Of a DNA stretch of 64,000 nt, positions 39,647 to 47,865 are shown piece by piece. Below the pieces are notes generated by a model. It saw nothing but the letters and a program-made list of their open reading frames with translations. It ran no database searches and had not been told where the DNA came from. Position 1 is the stretch's first letter. Every line of letters starts with the position of its first letter. Source of the stretch: JAIBJN01 sp963775625 (GTDB taxonomy: Bacteria > Actinomycetota > Thermoleophilia > Gaiellales > Gaiellaceae); assembly GCA_963775625.1 (NCBI GenBank), contig CAVZJM010000004.1:248001-312000 (forward strand). Reading direction: 5' to 3'. A program made the position numbers and the translations under genes.

Positions 39647-39670
39647 AGGTTCGAGCCCGGCCCGCGCCTC
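39647..39670 (+). repeat. tRNA-Cys 3'-end copy 2
   Basis: Twenty-four bases (AGGTTCGAGCCCGG then CCCGCGCCTC) match the T arm and acceptor end of tRNA-Cys, more divergent than copy 1 but sharing its CCCGCGCCTC end, in direct orientation about 960 bases downstream of the tRNA. Confidence 0.65.
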
Positions 39671-39684
39671 CGGCCCGGCGCCGA

Positions 39685-39882
39685 TCAGCCGACCCGTCTG
39701 GGCTGCGCCGTCTCGAGGTGCTGCCGGAGCGCCGGTCGCACCGGGTGGAAGAACACCTGCGGGTGCCGCTTCTCCGGTAGCTGGCCGTACGCCTCCAGCC
39801 TGATCGTGCGCGGGCGCACCAGGCCCGTCCCCTCCAGGCGCGTGCGCAGGCCTCCCCACAGGAACTCGTCGTGCGCGTCCAT
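39685..39882 (-). CDS. Possible small hypothetical protein
   Basis: A 65-residue frame from ATG 39882 with GAGGGAGCGGG upstream. It reads MDAHDEFLWGGLRTRLEGTG then RTIRLEAYGQLPEKRHPQVF, a natural-looking composition. The unusual HPQVFFHPVRPALRQHLE end is not recognised. It is next to the last tRNA-Cys remnant. Confidence 0.4.
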   Translation of the reverse strand: MDAHDEFLWGGLRTRLEGTGLVRPRTIRLEAYGQLPEKRHPQVFFHPVRPALRQHLETAQPRRVG

Positions 39883-40150
39883 ATCCCGCTCCCTCGTGCC
39901 GCAGTTATCCCCCAGAAGGGGCAGAACCGCATCGTGGACGAGAGGTTGCCGGTCGTCGCCGGACCTTCGGGTGGTCCTGAGGGAAGTCGCGCGAGCCTCA
40001 AGTGCCCCCTTGTGCCTGCCGATACAGGCGGCGAGGTCCTCTCCTCCCGGGCACGGGGATGACGGCAACCACTCTCGCGCCCGGTAACGCCCGGAGCGGC
40101 GGCGATCCCCATCGTCGCCGCTTCTCTTTCGGCGGCGGGGTCCGCGGCGG

Positions 40151-40372
40151 CTACGCGGCCGAGTCCAGGCCGTGGCGGAGATCGCTGGGGGCGCCGGCGC
40201 GGACGTCGGACTCGCCGTGCCAGCGGGCAACGCTTGCGGCCCAACCCTGGCGGGCATGGTAGGAGCAGACGAGGTAAGCCTCACCGTCGCCGGCGGTCAC
40301 CTCGCGCGACCCGGCCCGGTCGCAACGGCGATTCTCGAGCCGGTAGTAGCCTTCGCAGCGCTCCATGTCCAC
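40151..40372 (-). CDS. Small Cys/His-rich hypothetical protein
   Basis: A 73-residue protein. CEGYYRLENRRCDRAGSREV followed by AYLVCSYHARQGWAASVARW gives C-x10-C and C-x2-H spacing compatible with a zinc site. The family is not recognised. The start may be GTG 40372 or ATG 40366. Confidence 0.5.
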   Translation of the reverse strand: MDMERCEGYYRLENRRCDRAGSREVTAGDGEAYLVCSYHARQGWAASVARWHGESDVRAGAPSDLRHGLDSAA

Positions 40373-40400
40373 ATGACTTCGGCGCGAGGCTCCATCTTCC

Positions 40401-40883
40401 TCAGCCCTCGTTCTCGGTAAGTCGGTCCTGCCATGCTCGCCCGGCCGCGCGGCCCTCCGGCGAGGCGAGGAAGTGATCCAGCGGGACGTGCAGGAAGGCG
40501 CCGCGGGACTCGGCGACGATCTCGTCGCCGTCGCGCAGGTCGGCGTCGATGTGGATCCGGCGGCCTCGGCTGTCCGTCACCCAGGCCGCGAGCTGGAGCT
40601 CGTGGTTGATGAGGACGGGGCGTCGGTAGCGGACGAAGATCCTCGCCGTCACCGCCGGGAAGCGGTGCCAGGTCGCGAGCAGGCCGGAGGCTTCGTCCAG
40701 CGCCGCGGCCACCAGGCCGCCGTGGACGATCCCCGGCGCCGCCTGATGGTGGTCGCCGAACGTGACGATGGACTCGTAGCGCTCGATGCCCTCCTCGCTC
40801 GGCTGGGGAAGGTGCAGGCCACGAGGATTGTCGCCGCAGCCCCAGCAGGCCGGGTCGTGGTGCGGCGGGATCGCAAGGGCCAA
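40401..40883 (-). CDS. PaaI-family thioesterase (hot-dog fold)
   Basis: A 160-residue acyl-CoA thioesterase-like protein. The hallmark APGIVHGGLVAAALDEASG covers the HGG turn and catalytic Asp/Glu position, and RIFVRYRRPVLINHELQLAA forms the next strands. The N-terminal CWGCGDNPRGLHL is common in PaaI-like proteins of actinobacteria. The substrate is unknown. The start is taken as TTG 40883. Confidence 0.85.
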   Translation of the reverse strand: MALAIPPHHDPACWGCGDNPRGLHLPQPSEEGIERYESIVTFGDHHQAAPGIVHGGLVAAALDEASGLLATWHRFPAVTARIFVRYRRPVLINHELQLAAWVTDSRGRRIHIDADLRDGDEIVAESRGAFLHVPLDHFLASPEGRAAGRAWQDRLTENEG

Positions 40884-40911
40884 AGTTAGTGCTCTGCGGG
40901 CAGAGGCACTG

Positions 40912-42135
40912 CTACCGCAGGCCGCCGCGCTCGAAGTGGGCGCGGAAGAAGTTCTCCGAGCCGGCGGTTGCCATCGCTGCCGAGGCGGAGATCTCGAGCG
41001 AGAGCGTGGCCGCAGTGACGATCTGCGCCAGGCGGTAGACCTTGCCAGGGCCGTCGCAGCCCATGAGCCGGAGCCACGAGCGTGCGTAGGGGAGGGTCGT
41101 GCCGCCGCCCACGGTCGCCACCTCCAGGCTGGCGAGGCGCATGGAGACGTGCAGCCCGGCGTCCGTGCGATGCGCCGTTCCGTGCGCCATCGAGCTCGTC
41201 CCGACCATGCCGATGTCCTGACCGGTGGCAGTGAAGAGCGCCGCGATCGCGGTGGCGGGCGTGAAGGCGACCGATTGCATCCCGGAGGCGACCGCGCCGT
41301 GCGTCCCCACGAAGGCCAGCTCCGCCAGGTCCTCGACGGAGGTCTTGAGCACGCGGCGAACGGCCTCCTCGGTCAGCGTGGCCTCGGCGACGACCGTCTT
41401 TCCGTGGCCCCCGCGCTCGAAGTAACGCGCCGACGGCTTCTTGTCGCCGCCCATGTTCCCCTCGAGCATCGACCGCGACGGCCGGATCGGCGTGCGCTCG
41501 AGCACGAAGCCCTGGTTCAGCGCGTAGGAGTTGCGCGTGATCATGTTCATCCCGCACGCGTCGCCGGTCGTGTAGGCGTACATGACGTGGCACATCGGGC
41601 CGACGACGTGCGTCTCGATCTCCCTGAGCTTCGCATGCTTCGAGAGGTTGGCCACCGGCTCCGAGGCAAGCCAGGCCTGCATCGCCTCCAGCTGTGACTC
41701 GATCCAGCCGGAGAAGGCGACCGCCTGCGCGACGTCCTCGAACAGGAAGGCCGACGCCCGCGTGATCCGATCTCTGAGCACGTAGGTGCGGAAGCCGCCC
41801 GACTCCCCGACGGCCCGGGCGCCGCGATAGAGGGAGATCGAGAGCCCCCCCTCGGTGTTGGCGAGGGGGACGTAGACCCCGTCCGTCGTCCGGCCTCGCT
41901 CGACGAGGCGGCCTTCCGGCTCCTCGAGGGCGTAGTCGCCGAGCTCGAGGTCGATGGGGCCGACGACCGCCACCGGGACCAGCGCGACCCCGGTGACCGC
42001 CTCGGTCGCGCTCGCAAACGGCGCGAGGTCGTGCGCGAACACCTCGCGCTCGCCGTCGAGCCGCGGCGCGAGCTCCTCCTGCCGCGCGCGGATCGAGTCG
42101 GGGTCGTTCTTGCGAGGCCAGCGCCGGAGCTCCAC
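40912..42135 (-). CDS. Hydroxymethylglutaryl-CoA reductase, class I-like
   Basis: A 407-residue enzyme that reduces HMG-CoA to mevalonate. Conserved motifs in order: VAVVGPIDLEL, the catalytic Glu in LANTEGGLSIS, TTGDACGMNMIT, the Lys-containing EGNMGGDKKPSARY, the catalytic Asp in TGQDIGMVG, and SLEVATVGGGTTLP. A His near the C-terminus (FFRAHFERGG) fits the catalytic His. No other mevalonate-pathway genes are in the window. GTG at 42135 follows a TAAGCT box by six bases on the minus strand, a leaderless promoter. Confidence 0.88.
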   Translation of the reverse strand: MELRRWPRKNDPDSIRARQEELAPRLDGEREVFAHDLAPFASATEAVTGVALVPVAVVGPIDLELGDYALEEPEGRLVERGRTTDGVYVPLANTEGGLSISLYRGARAVGESGGFRTYVLRDRITRASAFLFEDVAQAVAFSGWIESQLEAMQAWLASEPVANLSKHAKLREIETHVVGPMCHVMYAYTTGDACGMNMITRNSYALNQGFVLERTPIRPSRSMLEGNMGGDKKPSARYFERGGHGKTVVAEATLTEEAVRRVLKTSVEDLAELAFVGTHGAVASGMQSVAFTPATAIAALFTATGQDIGMVGTSSMAHGTAHRTDAGLHVSMRLASLEVATVGGGTTLPYARSWLRLMGCDGPGKVYRLAQIVTAATLSLEISASAAMATAGSENFFRAHFERGGLR

Positions 42136-42225
42136 GGCGTCAGCTTAGAACCCGGGGGCAGCCGGCGGGGGACGCCACACGCTCACGGGTGGATGAGGCC
42201 CGCCGGTCGGTTACGCTCCCCGGCC

Positions 42226-43083
42226 GTGGCTGTCATGCTCATGGACGGGAAGGCTCTCGCCAGGCGTGTGCGCGAGGAGGTCGCGCGCGACGTCGAGGGG
42301 CTCGACCGTCCGGTTGGCCTGGCGACGGTGCTGGTGGGCGAGGACCAGGCCTCTGCTCTCTACGTCCGTCGCAAGCAGGAGGCATGCGAGGAGGTGGGGA
42401 TCGAGCCGATCCATCACGAGCTCTCCGCCGAGACGACGGAGGACGAGCTTCTTGCCCTGGTGGCCGACTTGAACGCCGACGAGCGCATCACGGGCATCCT
42501 CGTCCAGCTGCCGCTGCCGGCGCACATGGACGAGGGGCGCGTCATCCGGGCCATCGCCCCGGTCAAGGACGTTGACGGCTTCCACCCGGTGAGTGCCGGG
42601 CACCTGCTCCAGGGGGAGCCGACCTTCGTCGCGGCCACTCCCGCCGGGATCATGGAGATCCTGCGCGCCTACGAGATCCCGCTGGAAGGCGCCCGGGCGG
42701 TGGTCGTCGGCCGCTCGAACATCGTCGGCAAGCCGATGGCGCTCCTCCTGCTCGCCGAGCATGCGACCGTGACCATGTGCCACAGCCGCACCCGGGATCT
42801 GCCGGCCGTCGTGCAAGAGGGGGACGTGGTCGTCGCCGCGGTCGGGCGCGCGGGGATGATCACGCGGGAGATGGTGAAGCCGGGCGCCACCGTGATCGAC
42901 GTCGGGATCAACCGTGCCGAGGGCCGGGTCGTCGGGGACGTGGCCGAAGACGTGCGCGAGGTGGCCGGCCATCTGACTCCGGTTCCGGGCGGCGTCGGCC
43001 CGATGACGATCGCCAGCCTGCTCCGCAACACGGTTCGTGCAGCCGAATACCAGTCTGGGCGGCTTGCCTTCCCGGGCGGCTGA
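42226..43083 (+). CDS. folD: Bifunctional methylenetetrahydrofolate dehydrogenase/cyclohydrolase FolD
   Basis: A 285-residue cytoplasmic enzyme of one-carbon metabolism that interconverts methylene-, methenyl- and 10-formyl-tetrahydrofolate. Motifs: LATVLVGEDQASALYVRRKQ with the catalytic Lys in YVxxK, ITGILVQLPLPAHMDE, KDVDGFHP, AVVVGRSNIVGKPMALLLL for NADP binding, and TPVPGGVGPMTIASLL at the end. The GTG start lies eight bases after TACGCT. An ATG three codons later is an alternative start. It is divergent from HMG-CoA reductase. Confidence 0.97.
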   Translation: MAVMLMDGKALARRVREEVARDVEGLDRPVGLATVLVGEDQASALYVRRKQEACEEVGIEPIHHELSAETTEDELLALVADLNADERITGILVQLPLPAHMDEGRVIRAIAPVKDVDGFHPVSAGHLLQGEPTFVAATPAGIMEILRAYEIPLEGARAVVVGRSNIVGKPMALLLLAEHATVTMCHSRTRDLPAVVQEGDVVVAAVGRAGMITREMVKPGATVIDVGINRAEGRVVGDVAEDVREVAGHLTPVPGGVGPMTIASLLRNTVRAAEYQSGRLAFPGG

Positions 43084-43125
43084 GGTTACGCTGCGCGCGC
43101 CGCGATCGGAGCGGCGTTGCCGGAC

Positions 43126-43151
43126 ACGACGGCTCGGAGCCGGGCCGTCGT
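43126..43151 (+). promoter_or_regulatory. Hairpin in the leader of the cold-shock gene
   Basis: ACGACGGC-TCGGAGCCGG-GCCGTCGT forms an eight-base-pair stem 28 bases before the cold-shock gene start. No T-run follows. It could be a terminator-like end of folD or a temperature-responsive leader element, as in other cold-shock mRNAs. Confidence 0.45.
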
Positions 43152-43178
43152 TCGTGTGTAGAGGGAGGGACAGTTCCG

Positions 43179-43379
43179 TTGGCTGAGGGCACCGTGAAGT
43201 GGTTCTCGAACGAGAAGGGGTACGGGTTCATCGAGCGCGAGGGGGGAGACGACGTCTTCGTGCACCACAGCGCTATCGAGATGGACGGATACCGCTCCCT
43301 GACTGAAGGCCAACGCGTCCAGTTCGACGTCGAACAGGGCGACAAGGGCCTGCAGGCAAAGAACGTTACGCTGCTCTAG
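43179..43379 (+). CDS. Cold-shock domain protein
   Basis: A 66-residue single cold-shock domain. RNP1 is in KGYGFI and RNP2 in DVFVHHSAI; the N-terminal GTVKWFSNEKGYGFIER is canonical. It binds single-stranded RNA/DNA as a chaperone. The TTG start at 43179 is supported by the GAGGGAGGGA site and by the family start position. The upstream hairpin may regulate it. Confidence 0.93.
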   Translation: MAEGTVKWFSNEKGYGFIEREGGDDVFVHHSAIEMDGYRSLTEGQRVQFDVEQGDKGLQAKNVTLL

Positions 43380-43465
43380 CCAGCGACGGTTCGATTGCCG
43401 CGACGGGCCCCGGAAGGGGCTCGTTGCATTTGGCGGCTCCGAGGTGCTTCTAGACTGGAGGCGGG

Positions 43466-43753
43466 ATGGCGATCACGAGGGAGGATGTTCTGCACGTCGC
43501 GGCGCTCGCGCGCCTCGAGATCCCCGACGCCGAGGTCGACGCGATCCGAGACCAGCTCGGTGCGATCCTCGAGGCGGTCGGCAAGGTGTCGGAGCTGGAC
43601 CTGACCGACGTCGAGCCCATGACGCACCCGCTCGAGCTCGTGAACGCGTGGGCCGAGGACGTGCCGCGGCCGTCGCTGCCTCGCGACGAGGCGCTCGCCA
43701 ACGCGCCCGACCCGCTCGAGGGCAGCTTCCGCGTTCCCGCGGTCGGCGGGTGA
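43466..43753 (+). CDS. gatC: Asp-tRNA(Asn)/Glu-tRNA(Gln) amidotransferase subunit C
   Basis: A 95-residue GatC: MAITREDVLHVAALARLEIP, then LGAILEAVGKVSELDLTDVE and the exposed end. It stabilises the GatCAB complex that amidates misacylated tRNAs. It starts at ATG 43466 with GGAGG upstream and a TAGACT box at 43451. gatA follows after 127 bases. Confidence 0.95.
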   Translation: MAITREDVLHVAALARLEIPDAEVDAIRDQLGAILEAVGKVSELDLTDVEPMTHPLELVNAWAEDVPRPSLPRDEALANAPDPLEGSFRVPAVGG

Positions 43754-43880
43754 GGCGGTTGCGCTTTCGCCAGCCCTCGACACGTTTTTGGCACGGTCCG
43801 CGCGCCACGCGCACGCTTTTCCTCGTTACGCTCAAAGCGGGTGGAGGCACGGGGTGGCCCCTCAGACGGCCGGGGCGGAC

Positions 43881-45293
43881 ATGGCTGTGATCGACACCTT
43901 GAGGCTCACGGCCGAGAGCGCCGCCGGGCTGCTGGAGCGCAGCGAGGTCTCCGGCGAGGAGCTCTCGGGCGCCTACGTCGAGGCGATCGAGGCCCGCGAC
44001 CCCGAGCTGCACGCCTATCTCCACGTCGTCGGCGAGCGCGGTCAGGGTGTTCCGATCGCCCACAAGGACGTGATCACGACCAAAGGCATCCCGACGACTG
44101 CCGGCTCCAGGATCCTGGTCGGCTACACGCCGGTCTTCGACTCGACGGTCGCGGCCCGCTGCAAGGCGGCTGGCCTGCCCATCCTGGGCAAGACGAACCT
44201 CGACGAGTTCGCCATGGGGTCGTCCACCGAGAACTCGGCCTTCGGGCCGACCAGGAACCCCTGGGATCCCGAGCGCGTGCCGGGCGGCTCGTCGGGAGGC
44301 TCGGCGGCGGCGGTCGCCGGGGGCCTCGCGCCCTGGGCGCTCGGAACCGACACCGGCGGCTCCGTCAAGCAACCGGCGGCGCTCTGCGGCGTGGTCGGGC
44401 TGCGTCCGACGTACGGCACCGTCTCCCGCTACGGGATCGTCGCCTTCGCGTCGAGCCTCGACCAGGTAGGCCCGCTGACGAAGACCGTGCGGGACAACGC
44501 CCGCCTCTACGAGCTGATCGCCGGCAAGGATCCGTGTGACTCGACGACCGTCGAGCTCCCGGAGCCCGTCGCGATCCCCGAGAGCGGAGATCTGAAGGGC
44601 GTCCGCATCGGCGTCCCGAAGGAGATGAACGAGGCCGATGGCATCGACCCGGGCGTCAGCGAGAGCGTCAACGCTGCCATCCGCCTGGCCGGGGAGCTTG
44701 GCGCCGAAATCGAGGAGACGAGCCTGCCGCGGTCGGTCGACTACGGGCTCGCCTGTTACTACCTCGTGGCGCCGGCCGAGGCGAGCTCGAACCTGGCGCG
44801 CTACGACGGCGTGCGCTTCGGGTATCGGGCCGAGGGAGACGGCGACCTCACGGCGCTCTACTCCCGCACGCGCTGGGAGGGGTTCGGGGCCGAGCCGAAG
44901 CGCCGGATCCTCCTCGGCACCTACGCCCTCTCGGCCGGGTACTACGACGCGTACTACGGGCAGGCCCAGAAGGTGCGCACGGTGATCGCGCGGGAGCATG
45001 CTGCCGCCTTCGAGCGCTTCGACGTGCTCGTCAGCCCGACGTCGCCGACGGTTGCGTTTCGCATCGGCGAGAAGGCCGCAAACCCGCTTGCCATGTACCT
45101 GTCCGACCTGCTCACGATCCCGTCCAACATGGCCGGCCTGCCCGGCCTCTCGATCCCGTGCGGGCTCTCCGAGGGGCTGCCGGTCGGCCTCCAGCTGATC
45201 GGCCCGCAGTTCTCCGAGAACATGCTCTTCCGGGTCGGCCACGCCCTCGAGCAGGCGATCGGCTTCGACTCCGTCCCGGAGCGCCTCCGCTGA
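43881..45293 (+). CDS. gatA: Asp-tRNA(Asn)/Glu-tRNA(Gln) amidotransferase subunit A
   Basis: A 470-residue amidase-signature enzyme. The catalytic Lys is in VPIAHKDVITTKG, the cis-Ser and nucleophile Ser in VPGGSSGGSAAAVA and GTDTGGSVKQPAALCG. It releases ammonia from glutamine for GatB. ATG 43881 is chosen because the amidase fold begins there; the frame is open further upstream without motifs. gatB follows immediately with its start inside the gatA stop. Confidence 0.96.
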   Translation: MAVIDTLRLTAESAAGLLERSEVSGEELSGAYVEAIEARDPELHAYLHVVGERGQGVPIAHKDVITTKGIPTTAGSRILVGYTPVFDSTVAARCKAAGLPILGKTNLDEFAMGSSTENSAFGPTRNPWDPERVPGGSSGGSAAAVAGGLAPWALGTDTGGSVKQPAALCGVVGLRPTYGTVSRYGIVAFASSLDQVGPLTKTVRDNARLYELIAGKDPCDSTTVELPEPVAIPESGDLKGVRIGVPKEMNEADGIDPGVSESVNAAIRLAGELGAEIEETSLPRSVDYGLACYYLVAPAEASSNLARYDGVRFGYRAEGDGDLTALYSRTRWEGFGAEPKRRILLGTYALSAGYYDAYYGQAQKVRTVIAREHAAAFERFDVLVSPTSPTVAFRIGEKAANPLAMYLSDLLTIPSNMAGLPGLSIPCGLSEGLPVGLQLIGPQFSENMLFRVGHALEQAIGFDSVPERLR

Positions 45294-46693
45294 ACTGGGA
45301 AGCGGTCATCGGCCTCGAGGTCCACGTCCAGCTGAAGACGCGGACGAAGATGTTCTGCCGCTGCGAGAACGTCTGGGGCGAGGAGCCGAACACCCGCACG
45401 TGCCCGGTGTGCCTCGCGCACCCGGGGACGCTGCCCGTGCCGAACGCGACGGCGGTCGAGTGGGCGGTCAGGCTCGGCCTCGCGCTCGAGTGCGAGATCG
45501 CCGAACGCTCGCTCTTCCACCGCAAGAACTACTTCTACCCCGACCTGCCCAAGGGCTACCAGATCTCCCAGTACGACGTCCCGCTCGCCTCGGAGGGTCG
45601 CTTCGTCGTGCCAGGCCCCGACGGCGACCGCGAGATCGGGATCGTGCGGGCGCACCTCGAGGAGGACGCGGCGAAGACGGTGCATGTCGGAGGCGCGGCC
45701 GGCAGGATCCACGGCGCGGAGTCCTCGCTCGTCGACTTCAACCGCGGCGGCACGCCGCTCGTCGAGATCGTCGCCAAGCCCGACGTGCGCTCGGGCGAGG
45801 AGGCGCGGCGCTTCCTCCAGCTCCTCCGCCAGACCGTCGTCGAGCTCGGCATCTCCGACGCCGAGATGGAGAAGGGCTCGCTTCGCTGCGACGCGAACGT
45901 CTCCGTGCGCGAGGCCGGCGAGGACGGCTACCGCACGAAGACCGAGCTCAAGAACATGAACTCCTTCAAGTTCGTCGCCGACGGGATCGCGGCCGAGGTC
46001 GAGCGCCAAGTCGCGCTCTACGAGGCCGGGGGCGAGGTCGTGCAGCAGACGCTCCACTTCGACCCGCAGGCGGGGACGATCGCTCCGCTCCGCTCGAAGG
46101 AGGAGGCGCACGACTATCGCTACTTCCCCGAGCCTGACCTCGTCGCGATCGCGCCGCCGGAGGAGCTGGTCGAGGGCGCCCGGGCGGAGATCGGCGAGCT
46201 ACCCGGCACGCGGATCCGGCGGCTCGAGCACGAGGTCGACTTCGATCTGGCCTACGGCCTCGTTACGAGCGGCCGGGACGAGCTCTACGCGCGCGTGCCC
46301 GGCGACGACCGCCGCGCGGTCGCCAACGTCCTCATGAACCAGCTGGCGGCGGCAGCTGTCGACTCGACGAAGGTCGACGGGGGCGAGCTCGGCAAGCTGA
46401 TCGCGGTACGAGCGCAGATTCCGCGCTCGACCTTCTCCGAGGCGCTCGCACAGAGTGATGCACCGGGCTTCCGCGCCGAGCCCTACCTCGCCGAGGCCGC
46501 CATCAGCGACGTCGCGGACCTCGACCCGGTGATCGACGCGATCCTCGCCGCCAACCCGGAGCAGGTCGAGGCGTATCGTGGGGGAAAGGACGGCCTGCTC
46601 GGGTTCTTCGTCGGCCAGGTGATGAAGGAGATGCAGGGGAAGGCCGACGCCCGGGCCGTCAACGAGCGGCTTCGGGAGAAGCTCGACGCATGA
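45290..46693 (+). CDS. gatB: Asp-tRNA(Asn)/Glu-tRNA(Gln) amidotransferase subunit B (probable CTG start)
   Basis: A 467-residue GatB. The N-terminus NWEAVIGLEVHVQLKTRTKM is the normal family start. FCRCENVWGEEPNTRTCPVC carries the zinc ligands, followed by the kinase-like catalytic core (RKNYFYPDLPKGYQISQYD) and the C-terminal helical YqeY-like tail. No ATG, GTG or TTG occurs near the expected start. The codon directly before the conserved NWEAVIGLE is CTG at 45290, overlapping the gatA stop as CTGA. This implies a CTG initiator with translational coupling. Confidence 0.93.
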   Translation: MNWEAVIGLEVHVQLKTRTKMFCRCENVWGEEPNTRTCPVCLAHPGTLPVPNATAVEWAVRLGLALECEIAERSLFHRKNYFYPDLPKGYQISQYDVPLASEGRFVVPGPDGDREIGIVRAHLEEDAAKTVHVGGAAGRIHGAESSLVDFNRGGTPLVEIVAKPDVRSGEEARRFLQLLRQTVVELGISDAEMEKGSLRCDANVSVREAGEDGYRTKTELKNMNSFKFVADGIAAEVERQVALYEAGGEVVQQTLHFDPQAGTIAPLRSKEEAHDYRYFPEPDLVAIAPPEELVEGARAEIGELPGTRIRRLEHEVDFDLAYGLVTSGRDELYARVPGDDRRAVANVLMNQLAAAAVDSTKVDGGELGKLIAVRAQIPRSTFSEALAQSDAPGFRAEPYLAEAAISDVADLDPVIDAILAANPEQVEAYRGGKDGLLGFFVGQVMKEMQGKADARAVNERLREKLDA

Positions 46694-46712
46694 GCGCTTT
46701 CGCGGGCGACCC

Positions 46713-47180
46713 GTGGACGGAGCCGCTCTGAGCGCGGTCGAGATCCGGAACGCCGAGCCGTCCGACCATGCTCGGGTGGTCGCCGTCCTGGACGAGTGGT
46801 GGGGAGGGCGACGCATGGTCGACATGCTCCCGAAGCTCTTCTTCGTCCACTTCCGGGAGACGTCGTTCGTGGCCGAGCGCGACGGCGAGCTCGCCGGCTT
46901 CCTGGTCGGATTCCTCTCCCAGGCCTTGCCCGAGGAGGCGTACGTCCACTTCGCGGGCGTCAATCCGGCGGAGCGCGGGACGGGCCTGGGCCGGGAGCTC
47001 TACGAGCGCTTCTTCGCCGTGGCCCGGGGCCGGGAAAGGACCCGTGTGAGCTGCGTCACGTCGCCGTTGAACGGCGGCTCGCTGGCCTTCCACACCGCGA
47101 TCGGGTTCGAGCCGAGCCCGCCGCAGCCCGGGTACGACGGCCCGGGCGAGGACCGGGTCGTTCTCACCCGCGGCATCTAG
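46713..47180 (+). CDS. GNAT-family N-acetyltransferase
   Basis: A 155-residue acetyltransferase: VEIRNAEPSDHARVVAVLDE, the acetyl-CoA loop in VNPAERGTGLGRELYERFF (RGTGLG), and TSPLNGGSLAFHTAIGFEP. It starts at GTG 46713, 19 bases after gatB, and is probably co-transcribed with it. The substrate is unknown. Confidence 0.88.
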   Translation: MDGAALSAVEIRNAEPSDHARVVAVLDEWWGGRRMVDMLPKLFFVHFRETSFVAERDGELAGFLVGFLSQALPEEAYVHFAGVNPAERGTGLGRELYERFFAVARGRERTRVSCVTSPLNGGSLAFHTAIGFEPSPPQPGYDGPGEDRVVLTRGI

Positions 47181-47836
47181 GAGGGCCCCGCTCCCGGCTG
47201 GATCTCAGGCCGGCTGCGGGCCCGCGGCGAGTGGACGAAGCCCGCGTAGAGGAGGACGGCGGCGAGCGCGACGAACGCGGCGGTCTCGGCGACGCCGAGG
47301 CCCGCCAGCCCGCTGCCGGCTGCGGCGACGGCGACTCCGGCGACGAGGAGCGCGTTTCCGACGGGCCGTCGGCGAATGGTCAGGAGGGCGACGGCGAGGA
47401 CAGTGATCGTTCCGGCGCTGTTGCCGAGGACCGCAAGGAGGCGCGCCGGAAAGAACTCGAGGTGCTCCTGCGCGTCCGGGATCGAGCTCCCGGCGACGGG
47501 GGCCGTCAACGGGACGGCGATCGCAACTCCGACCGCGAGCCCGGTGTACACGAGGCCGGCCGGCGCCGCCCAACGGCGGCCGGCCAGAAGCAGCGAGCCG
47601 ACGCCGAGGAGGAACGCGGTCAGCAGTCCGCCGAACAGGTAGTAGACGCGAAACGCGGCATCGCTCCAGCCGGACGCTGTACCCCACGCGAGCGCCGCCG
47701 ACGCGATGGCGTACGCAGCGAGCGCGAAGGCCCACGCGGCGAGCTGAGGCTCGCGGCGCTCGCGCCAGCGCCCGAGCAGGAGGCCGGCAAGGCGGAGCGT
47801 GAGCAGGGCGGCGCCGAACGCTAGGAGTGCTTCCAC
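47177..47836 (-). CDS. Seven-helix membrane protein
   Basis: A 219-residue hydrophobic protein with about seven transmembrane helices (LLAFGAALLTLRLAGLLLG, AWAFALAAYAIASAALAWG, VYYLFGGLLTAFLLGVGSLL and others) and a short basic tail (SPRARSRPE). No family recognised. Its GTG start at 47836 and the aminotransferase start at 47866 diverge, with promoters sharing the GTTAAC centre at 47850-47855. Confidence 0.7.
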   Translation of the reverse strand: MEALLAFGAALLTLRLAGLLLGRWRERREPQLAAWAFALAAYAIASAALAWGTASGWSDAAFRVYYLFGGLLTAFLLGVGSLLLAGRRWAAPAGLVYTGLAVGVAIAVPLTAPVAGSSIPDAQEHLEFFPARLLAVLGNSAGTITVLAVALLTIRRRPVGNALLVAGVAVAAAGSGLAGLGVAETAAFVALAAVLLYAGFVHSPRARSRPEIQPGAGPS

Positions 47837-47865
47837 GGTGTGCGCGTCAGTTAACCTCAGGGCGT

